Of a stretch of DNA of 64,000 nt, positions 54,361 to 64,000 are shown in pieces. Source of the DNA: Latrodectus hesperus (Eukaryota > Arthropoda > Arachnida > Araneae > Theridiidae); assembly GCA_037975125.1 (NCBI GenBank), contig CM075857.1, forward strand, positions 20,805,497 through 20,869,496, given 5' to 3'. The notes under the pieces were generated by a model. The model saw only the letters and a list, made by a program, of their open reading frames with translations, was not told the origin of the DNA and made no database searches. Numbering within the stretch: the first letter of the stretch is position 1; every line of letters starts with the position of its first letter. The position numbers and the translations under genes were made by a program.

Positions 54361-55127
54361 CAGAAAGATACATGGTAGAACACTTTTATTTAAAACAGCT
54401 TCTATTTGAATAAAAGATTTTTAATTTGAAAAAAGTGTTGTATCTATTTTTAAATAATAAATGAACACCTGCTTTATACATAGACACAGAATTTGATAAA
54501 AACTCTTGGTGCTTACAAAAAATTGAATCAAATTAAAAACTTATCCTCAAGTGAAAATTACTATAATCTGAAATGTATTTTTTTCATAACTTTTTCGATA
54601 ATAACAAAAAAAGACAAGTATTACATGAAATTTATACATTAAGCAATTATTTTACTTTTTGAATTTAAGTAATCATTAAAAAGGAATCAAAAAATTTTAA
54701 ATGCATATAATTAATGGAATACTTTTTTATATTATTAATGCTAAAATAAACATAAAATTAGTAAAATTAAGATTAAAATTTTTAGTTTTCATAGTAAAGT
54801 TGTACCAATTATCTGCAATTGTCTAAAAAACGCATTTTCAATTTTAAAGAAAATTATTCTCATTAAGAAGTAAAATTTTAATAATTAAATGATGAAAAAA
54901 AATTGATAAAATGCGTGCATTTTATACGCAAATTATGTGTAGAAACATCAATAAATTCTGTCTAGAAACATCAAATTTAGGCACATAAGGTATTTTTATT
55001 TTATTTTTCTTATTCTCATATTTATTTTAAAATTATATATTTATCCTTTGGCCCTATAAATTTATTTAAGCATTAAAAACAATCTTGATATTTAACTAAA
55101 TTCAGTGACACAACAGTATATATAGAG

Positions 55128-55262
55128 GCCTAGGCTTTACAGTGCCCATATCTGTTTTCGTGAACGAGGACCCAGGGGTGTGAAGCATATGTATCGGTTA
55201 GGTGATCAGCCTAAGGTGAAACCTCCAATGTTTACTTTTCAAGCATGCTTGGTACTCAATAT
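55128..55262 (-). repeat. SINE family D body fragment
   Basis: The segment matches, in reverse, the 3' half of the SINE at 18770-19045. Shared pieces include TACAGTGCCCAT(A/C)TCTGTTTTC, GGTCAGCCT-type and GTGAAACC(T/C)CCA(A/G)TGTTTA segments, and GCTTGGTACT. The tRNA head is missing. Confidence 0.75.
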
Positions 55263-55717
55263 CGATATATTTTATATCTTTTCATGGAGACAAATTAAAA
55301 TAAAAAATATTTTTAATTTACATTTCAATTTTTAGATTATAAATATAAAATTGATATATTCAATGAAAATATAAAACGTGAGCTTAGATATATTAAAAAT
55401 ATAAAAAGTAAATGTGGTTAATAAACTGCAACATTTGGTAACATATTGCATTATTTGGTGACACCAGTTTTTCCAAAAATGGTCGGGATAAAAAGTCAGC
55501 ACAAAAATCTGTATTCAGTATTAGAAATACTGAAATTTACTGCAATAAAATATTTTTCTTAACTTTAACAAATTTCTTTTTAACTTTTCAGACTTTCTTT
55601 ATATTTTTATTAGTATGTTTGATAAATAAGCCCATTTCCGTTGCAATCTTTGAAAAAAAATCAACTTATAGATCGTTTTCCATCAACAGAGTTGGTAGCA
55701 ATTTATTACAGTAATCC

Positions 55718-55959
55718 GGGGTTCGAATCCCGGTTCGGGCATGGATGTTTCTTTCCTTCTCTGTTCTCTCTGTCCTTTCTTCTGTGATGTTGTATGAATG
55801 TGGCCCGCCCTATAAACGGGTTTGTGGTGGTATGGCGCGTCGCCTCCGTGACTTGGTTCACCGGTGCCCGCTGGGTAACGACAAATGAGTAGCAATTTCT
55901 GTCCTTGTTGTGGCATAGGGTTCAGTCACCCTTGTGTTCCCGCCATTGGAGAGAAAAAA
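55718..55959 (+). repeat. 5'-truncated tRNA-derived SINE with 13-bp target duplication
   Basis: ATTACAGTAATCC occurs at 55705-55717 and 55960-55972. The insert begins at the B box (GGGGTTCGAATCCCGG), so the A-box half was lost at insertion. The body shares GGGCATGGATG and CTATAAACGGGTTTG with family A, then has its own 3' part ending GTTCCCGCCATTGGAGAG. Confidence 0.87.
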
Positions 55960-56504
55960 ATTACAGTAATCCCTAAAAGAGGAATTTAACATGCAAGATG
56001 GATGTTAAACATACATCTAATTTACGGGGAATCTAGCTCAATCATCAACTAGATATGTTCTCATGAAGACTGTACTAGCACCAGTCAATAATAGTCTGTA
56101 ACAAATTAGAATTGGTGTTAATAATAAAGAATTAGTCTTGTGTTGCATTTGTGGATTGTTAAATTTATTAAAATAAAACGTTAAAAGAGAGAGAGAGAGA
56201 GATAATAGGATTTTTATTATTATATGAATAAAAATCACCCATTCAGAATTTTGATGCGACAAAGTTATTTATCTTAAAAAGCCGAAAAATAAGCTGTACA
56301 AGAAATGATAAAGGAAATGGGTAATGTTAATTTAATGATGATATTCAAACAGCTTGAATTAATTTAAATTGATGGTCTCATGTCTTTAAAATCATTCATG
56401 ATGGCTTTCCATAATGTAAATTTTTAGCTCTTTTAGTCAAAGCTGCATTTTCTGCATTTTCAAAACTTTAAATTAGAAGTCTTTCTTCCAGTATTATGGA
56501 TGTG

Positions 56505-56765
56505 TTATGTGTTGTCGTTGCATATCTCATTTGGCCAACAGTGCTTGACCAAGTTCATAACATTGAACACCCCCAAAAAATCAAGCACCATCAAGGGATG
56601 ATTATATAAATCATGCTTGGATAGTCCCAGGCACTCAAGGACGTGTTCTGGCGTAGCTTGTTCAACGGAACAGTTGGTACAAGTCTCGAAAATTTTGATG
56701 CCCTCAGAAAATTTTAAAGATCTGAGGTGACCACTTCAAAAGCGGTATAGGATCCATTATGGATG
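56505..56765 (-). repeat. 3' end of an (AAC)n-tailed LINE
   Basis: The minus strand encodes SVEQATPEHVLECLGLSKHD and continues to NPHNG-like non-coding sequence ending in CAACGACAACA. It is the same family as 18205-18490 and 48540-49150. It is 5' truncated. Confidence 0.75.
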
Positions 56766-56769
56766 TTGT

Positions 56770-58915
56770 TATTAGCAATAACTGAGCAATGTTAAATGGG
56801 AAAAATTATGAAAGAGTGTATTGGCACAATCCAGTGTTATTTGTGAAATCAAAATTTGAAAACCAAAAATAGTTAATTCAGAAATTATTATGCTATTCTA
56901 GAAGAGATAATTTATTAGAATTTTAACAGATATAAGAAAAATGAAATCCTTTTTTAGTCAAATATTTTTTAAACATCGCAATCCATATTTCTAGACAATA
57001 ATGTAAATTATGTAAAATCGCTAAAACACAAGTAAAAAAATTATCAAATTTTGAGCCTAATGTTAAAAAAAATATAGTTATGGAAAAAAATCTGAACTGA
57101 AAATTAGAATGTTCTTTTAAAAATATTATAGTTTTTAATAGTATAAGTGGATTACATGATAAAAGTGCATAAAACGATCAACATATGTTTGCATTTGAAT
57201 TTTTCATCTTGACAATTTTTAGAAGGTGCACCTTTGCTAGTAAACGGCAAAAATTTTCCTCGGTTGCAAAACTTGTCATTTTAATTCCAAATTTTTAAAG
57301 ACACATATAATATAAATCTCATTAACTTCAGCAGTAGCCTTACTATTGAAGCAAAAACTTATGATACTTCAATCACCATATTTTAAACCAATATACGAGA
57401 TCATTATACAATACGCCTGTATGCTCTAATTGTCTATGGTTAAAACCACGAGAGAAAATAAAAATGATTGTACCATTTACTGCTTTTATTAAATTGTAAA
57501 ACCTCCATTATTTTGTACTCGTCTGTTCCAAATAAAACTGCAGTGGTAACTTATTAAATCTCTTCTTCTATCACTTAAATGGTAATTTAATAAATTTACC
57601 CTGCCACTCACATTCTGAATTGCAATCATATCTTGATTCCTACCAAATTTGTCAACCTCAAAATTATGAGCAAAATTTTAAATTGGAGAATAAAATATCA
57701 GCAGTTATTCTATTTTTCATTTTTAACTACTTTAACAAGAGATAGTTCTTCAGTTACATTCAAATATTCCTTCACGAAGAAAAGCAAAATTGCTATGCAA
57801 TGCCTATTGAAATATCAGATACAAGAAAAATGTATTTAATTTTGATGATAGTTTACAACTGAAGGCTTTGTAATTTATGGAACTAACTTTCATTAATGCT
57901 TGAATTTACATTTGCCTTGTTGATATTGCTATGTTAGGGATTCAATAGAGGGGAACTATTATGTGATATTACTCTATAGATGAAATAGATGGAAAAGGCA
58001 ATTTTTTCCATTATTTGTAACCAAGTCTAAATTAATTGTCAAGTCATAGGATTATAGTTTTAATGAGAAGTAAGCAATTACAGGCGTTGTAACTTATGGA
58101 ACTAACTTAGATTAACTATTGAGTTTATATTTCTCTTGTTGATATATATCTCATTTGATTTTGAGCTCAGCTACTACTTTGTCCATACAAGCTCATGTGC
58201 ATGTGATATAAATAAATAAAAATTGCCTTGTACATATGTAATCAATTTTAGTATTCATTTCATATTTTATAATAGAATACTAACAATAAATGTTTTCAAA
58301 TGGAATTTTCAAATGAAAAATAAATCATTATAAAATTAGCAAATTGCTCTTTTACAGGAGTTTCTTGGTGAAAAAAGGGGTCCAGATAAAGAAAAAAAAA
58401 AAAAAAACTCCTGAACTTCAGGACTTAAAGCGCTGTAAAAAATTTCTGAAGATTTTGTCGCCCTTGTCACATACGTTTGATCTTACTGATTCCGCTACAG
58501 GACATGTTTATTTAAGAGGTCAATGACAGTGTTATTTGCTTCCTGGGGCAGTGAAATGACGTACATCCTTTGGGCTTATATCTACATTATATTTAGAACC
58601 AGTCTCTCTTTAATGGGTTGTGTAATATTAATAATAAAGAATTTATTTGAGTTAAGGCGAAAAGAAAACGATAACCTATTATTTAAAGCAGAGACGAAAA
58701 TTTAAATATCGTATTTACAATTATTAATAAGCTGAAATAAAAATGCATTTGAAAATATTATAAATATTAAATAAATGTATTTTAAAACTATTGAAATATT
58801 TGTCTAAATGGAGACATATAGCAAATTTCTGAAGAAAATGTTCTGTTATATAAAATAATATTGGTAAGCATAATCAATCTTTATTCTATTTGATTACTAT
58901 AAATAACTTCTTAGA
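56770..58915. other. Non-coding stretch
   Basis: No gene was recognised. 57860-58150 shows a loose duplication (TTGTAA(T/C)TTATGGAACTAACTT at 57868 and 58087). Confidence 0.45.
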
Positions 58916-58920
58916 TTTAA

Positions 58921-59152
58921 AAAAATTTAAATTTTGATTAAATTTATAGCGTTATGTTATTAAATTGAAGCCTATGAATCATACTTTAATAATACAGATA
59001 ATTTCATTAAACTATATAAATGTTCAAAGTTACTTACTTTTTACATTGAAAAATTTAAATTTTGATTAAATTTACAGAGTTATGTTATTAAATTGAAGCC
59101 TCTATAAATCATACTTTAATAATACTCGTACAGATAATTTCATTAAACTATA
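58921..59152. repeat. Direct duplication of about 100 bp
   Basis: 58921-59016 and 59049-59152 share TTAAATTTTGATTAAATTTA, GTTATGTTATTAAATTGAAG and CAGATAATTTCATTAAACTA in the same order and spacing, with small insertions in the second copy. Confidence 0.85.
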
Positions 59153-59154
59153 TG

Positions 59155-62100
59155 TACTACTTAATTAAATCGATAAAAAAGTAATATAAATAATCGTATT
59201 CTTCAATTTTTATAGTTTCAAATATGTGGGATAAATGAACGTTTTTTCTAAAATTTTTAAACCGTATAATAATTGTCTTACGGATTTACAAAAATATGGA
59301 AAAAAATAAAAAAATATTCTAAATTTCATATTTTTATATTTTTTTTAAAAAAATATGAAAACGGGAAAATTAGACTATTTTCCCACTTTTGAATTTTAAT
59401 ACAGTAAGATAATTACGTATAAAATACATATATTAAATGAATTTTGTATTATTAATAAATATTGACATGTGTGTGTTATAGTTTTTCCTTTCATTTATAT
59501 GCATACATTTAGATGCACATTTTTTGCTCTTTTTCTTACAAACAATCGCTTAGTCGTATGATACGATTATAAGAACTATCCTCTGTAAAAATTGTTTTCT
59601 TTTTGTAATCCGTTAAGTGATTATTGGTTATTTTTGCAAGAGGAACAGGTGCTACACTGAATTAATATATAAAGGCTATTACTATGGTTTTTTTTAAACT
59701 TAAAAGAGATCTCTAATTTTTAATCTGTAAAAATATGCAAACGCATTGAATTCATTTTAATTTATTTTTAATACGCTAAAATAAATGTGCAATAACACAC
59801 AATAAGTACGATTTAAAAATATTAAATTTAATAAAGTGTACAGAAAAGGAATTAGAGATATAATTTTGTTTAAACAGCCTCATAATATAACGCGATAAGT
59901 CTTCTTTCCAATTAAAAACAAGTCACATTTAATAAACAGTATCTATAAATCGTTTATTTGATTAACATTTCAACGTTTTAGATTTTTTCCTTGTATTAAG
60001 TTTTGAATTTTTGAATAAAAAATCCAGATTTTTAATTTTAGAATATAATTTCCAAGATAAATCAATGCTTGTGCATTAATTAATTTTCCACAATTTTTCT
60101 CTTTAGAGTAAACACGTTTCTGCTAGTGTAAATTTCATCAAAATAAACGTTAAGATCAAAAGGGACAAAAAAAATACTTAACTATATCAAGAATAGAAAT
60201 ACCAAGGAAATATATTAAAAATACTGATGTTTGTATATTTTGTCGCCATCATTGGCGAAAATTGGGTGGCATTTTATTGAATATCATTACTTGCATTATT
60301 TGATTGTAAAGGCAATTTAAAAATGTGTGTTGCTTGTTTAACAAGGAAAAAACTGGAATAATGACAGAGTTCTTATATGTAGTTTAAATAAATAGTAAGT
60401 AACAAATCTAAGTTATAGAACTTTAATTTTTTTGCAGTTAAATAAGAAACTTAGAATCAATTGATTTATTAACTGATAATTAAAATGCATTACCTTTTAT
60501 TATTGTGGTGACTAATACTTGGCGATAAATAACTATATACACAGTTGAAATGCTTGAAATCATAATTCTGAACTGTAGAAGTTTCATGATAATGAATATT
60601 TGCAATTTTAATTATCTTTTTCTTATATTATCAGTTTTCTCAATTCACTAAAAGCATATCTTATTCACATTAAAGAGGATAAATTCTATAAAAGCCATTT
60701 ATATCTGAATATTTTTTCCATCAAAATTTTTATGGGATCATTGAAACTTATTTTTTTAAATTCGGTTTCGTTAAAAGTTATTCTATTTTTTACTTATAAA
60801 TGCTATATTAATGCATATTTCACTAAAAATATGGAAAAAATTCGATAAATTCTAAAATTTTAATTAATTGAAATACTTTTGTTTTATCTGATTTAAGTAT
60901 TATGAGAATCATTGTTATTTATATACTAATTACCTAAATATAATTATAATGCAAAGTAAAAGAGATTAAAGTTGCAGTATCAAGTTTTGTTTATTTATAA
61001 TTCTTCAGCATAAGGGATTTGAAAATTGGGAAAAGATTATTGAGATTCAAATTTTCTCTCAGATTCATTAGTCGAATTCTTTGCAATTCAAAGATTCTTT
61101 TCGTCTTTGCATTATGGCATCTTTGATTTAGCAGACTTAAAAATAGAAGTTCCTTATGAAGGATTCTCGGTTACTCAACCCAAACTGCGAATATATCAAT
61201 TATGATAAAGATATGTCTGTTAACGGTCCTTGAAGCAGGGAGACGTCCAAATATATCCATCTGGAATTTCTTAATCGGCTTTCATTGCATAAGCACTTTA
61301 CTGATGATTCTTCTGATAAGTGTCAGTCAAGCCAGCTATCTAAACTAGCTTACTTCTCTTTCAATCTTTCGAAATAAAAAAGAACCTGTAATATTTATGA
61401 CTAATTAATTTCCATATTTTTCTATGTACACTTGTAAACTTCTATGTACTTGTAAACAAAAAAGGTATGGTTCTTATGACTTTTTTCTTTAGCATTAAAA
61501 GTAGAGTTTTCTTCTTTTAAAAATTCATTATAGATTTAAAAAAAAAACGAGTATAAAAAGATTATCTATATATACAGATTTAACTTTTCGAATTGAATGA
61601 ATTGTAATTTGATGCAATAAATTGTAATTTACTGTTTTTGATGTAATGAGTTATAACAAAACTTGTCAGTTGAGTTAATTATTTAATGATTTTCTTCAAT
61701 ATATCTCTATAATTTTGCAAGTAACATATAAAAATGGTATTGTATATTTCTTAAAAATTCTTAGTGATGTGTCACTTAATAGAATAATATACTGTCATTA
61801 ATCAAAATATAAAAGATAAGAAATATATATATATATTCATAAAGGATTTTTATAAGCAATATAAAAGAAAAAAACTACATATTTTTATAATTAAATTAGA
61901 AATTTTTGTCTTTGTAGGAAAAAATAATTGTAAATGATTATAAAACATATTATTGATAATATTGTAAAATATAAACAGACGAAAAAAAATTACTCTTAAT
62001 AATAAAAAAATGATGTAAATTTCCACAAACATACAAATAATTCGAATATTGTTTACTATAAATATTCAAATTTGTTTATTAGATTTCATGCAACACATGT

Positions 62101-62540
62101 TTACAAGTTAAATGAATCAAGTAAATCATTTAAGTATTTTTTTAAAGTGCAATATTTTTATAACAGCACTTTTTGTAGTAAAAAAAAGTCTTTATTTGGA
62201 AATATTTGCTTAATGTATGCTTAATAATAAATAATGATAATATTTACTATTAAGCTCTTATTAAAGAAATATTTGCTTAATAATAAATAATGTGATTGAT
62301 ATTTATCATGATAAAAATGAGTTTATAATTGGGCAATAATACTAAAAAATTACTTAAAATGTGTTTATTTTTGTGTGAAAATTGTAATTTTTATTTATTG
62401 CGTGATTTTACATTTATATTTAAAATTACTTAAATTAAAGTCCCTATTAAATTATAAGAACATTAAGAATTTGATACACACTTGAATATAAGACATCAGA
62501 TATAAAATTTCTGGATTAATTCCCCCCCCCACTCTTCAGT
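59155..62540. other. Non-coding AT-rich stretch
   Basis: No gene or repeat family was recognised. 61010-61370 is slightly GC-richer and could be an old retroelement scrap, but no frame supports it. Confidence 0.45.
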
Positions 62541-62544
62541 AAAT

Positions 62545-62700
62545 TGTGTACTCGAGATCTAATCAGTCAGGCACCTATGATTTAAGGTTACTTTTAATTA
62601 CTCCAGGTATTCCCGCCCGAGACTGGAATCGAACTCGTGAATCTTTAAACAGAAAGCCAAGCTGATAGCTATTCAGCTTCTATGATAATAGCTGAAGCAT
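62545..62700 (-). repeat. Degenerate tRNA-like SINE fragment
   Basis: On the minus strand, an A-box-like region (TATCAGCTTGGCTTTCTG) precedes B box GAGTTCGATTCC and a CGGGCGGGAATACC segment. Family is uncertain. Confidence 0.5.
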
Positions 62701-63983
62701 CAGTTTCCATTATAACAATGTATATAATTTGGTAATAGACAAATATACTAAATACCTACATATAAGGCGGTACCTTGTTTAATTATTTAATAAATTTTAT
62801 TGAAAATTATTTATTGATTAAAATATGTAATAAATATTTGATTTTAAAAAGTGCAATCATATACATTATATAATAATAACTATATTACATTAATCATCTG
62901 TTAATTAGAATCAAAATGTTATACTTTAAACTTTTTATTGACATTATTATTCAAATAAAACTGTTTTAATGTGACTAATGCCCTTATCATCATACATAAA
63001 CGTGAAAACTAATGCGATTTATTTATTTGAAACGAAAACCCAACAAAGAAAATTTTCATGTTCCCAAAACTGACGCAACTGTTTCATATATTATTTCTCT
63101 AATATACATATAATTTCCCATTACTTTTATTAAACTGAATATAAAATTAACAAAATTCAGAATAGGATCTATATTTCTATCTGAAAACCATTTTAAAAAA
63201 GAAAATATTTAATACAAAAGACAAATGTTGCAGAAACGACATTTTAATATTGTTACGCAATATAAAATTTAAATATAAATAATTTATCTTTCCACCTATT
63301 GCAATTATTTCAGTTGTATATAAGGGGAAATACATTTCTTGTTACATTTTCTGGGATAAAAAAGATTGATTATGTCTGCTGACTGCATTTTATTAATTGC
63401 ATTTTAACCCAGAACAGCGTTTAAGTAATATAGGCCCGATAAAGACAATAAATACCTGTTTAAAACTCCTAGTGAATTTATATTTTGTATAAATTTTGTA
63501 AACATTTATAAATATCTATAATGCCATGTTTTTATAAAGATATAATTTTCTTTGTTCTGAATAATCCTGGAAACGATTTAATTCTGAATAATTCAAAAAT
63601 ATGATTAATGGAAACGCTCACGAGTCTCGTTTTAAAGTGAGATGAATGAAAACTAATTAGGAACACTAATTTTACAATCATTTATTATTTTATTACTTTA
63701 CAATCATAATTTTCATGTTAGTTAACGTCATAATAGTTAGCATCGATATATATATTTACAAAGAGAATTTGAGGCTGGCTTATGACACTAGTTGCATCTT
63801 CGAGGGCTTTCTTCCTCTCCAGAAGCAATTACTTCATTTCGATAGATCTCGAGTTGCCAACTTGCGGTCAATGAAAGAATTACAGAGATTTGTAACAATA
63901 ATTTTACCTAGCCTTTTTATTAATTCTGAATAAATATGAGATAGAAATTAAGGAAATAACATGATACCAAAAAAAAATTATCC
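62701..63983. other. Non-coding stretch
   Basis: AT-rich DNA with no recognised gene. The 72-codon frame at 63715-63933 lacks family resemblance. Confidence 0.45.
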
Positions 63984-64000
63984 TGTTGTTGTTGTCATGT
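63984..64000 (-). repeat. SINE tail cut by the window end
   Basis: GTTGTTGTTGTCATGT matches the start of minus-strand family A copies (compare 13158: GTTGTTGTTGTCGTGTGCC). The rest would lie right of the window. Confidence 0.5.

Noticed and set aside
61010..61370. Possible retroelement coding scrap
   Set aside because: No frame gives a recognisable motif.

Overview
The window is AT-rich, gene-poor, intron-dominated eukaryotic DNA. It contains spliced coding exons with GT/AG borders, degenerate Tc1/mariner and hAT transposons, non-LTR retrotransposon tails, tRNA-derived SINEs and very long (AT)n runs, and no bacterial-style operons. The SINE and Tc1 types resemble ones I associate with spiders, so an araneomorph spider is my best guess. 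That is an inference from repeat types, not a measured match.

The only host genes I can support are two tandem, same-strand members of the UNC-93 family (UNC93A-like polytopic membrane proteins, major-facilitator-like). The right-hand gene looks complete: coding exons at 45955-46839, 51537-51804 and 53546-53823, giving 476 codons plus stop, with introns of about 4.7 and 1.7 kb. The left-hand gene contributes its last two coding exons, 7575-7842 and 10176-10411. Its large first coding exon is not visible and must lie left of the window or be missing. The middle exon is exactly 268 nt in both genes with the same phases (0 at its start, 1 at its end), and the two copies match at about 43 of 89 residues by eye. 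This marks a tandem duplication about 35 kb apart.

The rest is mostly repeats. 1743-4806 is a roughly 3 kb decayed hAT element with matching ends and an imperfect 8-bp target duplication. 7958-13429 holds several tRNA-derived SINEs in and beyond the last intron of the left gene. 14140-15528 and 23114-24727 are two Tc1/mariner DD34E elements with TA target sites; the second has Sleeping-Beauty-like inner and outer repeats. 17279-18490 is a patchwork of LINE 3' ends. 18770-19045 is a SINE with a 12-bp target duplication, and 19286-19538 is a probable solo LTR with a 5-bp duplication. 33109-33771 is a LINE tail whose last codons were amplified into a 59-bp tandem repeat. 34732-35522 is an internally deleted LINE with a perfect 13-bp target duplication. 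40500-40800, 44383-44756, 48540-49150, 55128-55262, 55718-55959, 56505-56765, 62545-62700 and 63984-64000 hold further SINE or LINE copies. Long (AT)n tracts occur at 29002, 31723, 37471, 46993, 47361 and 54271.

I found no RNA gene that looks functional, no CRISPR array, and no coherent multi-gene system. The most informative signals are the UNC93 tandem pair and several retroelement structures with clear insertion signatures.
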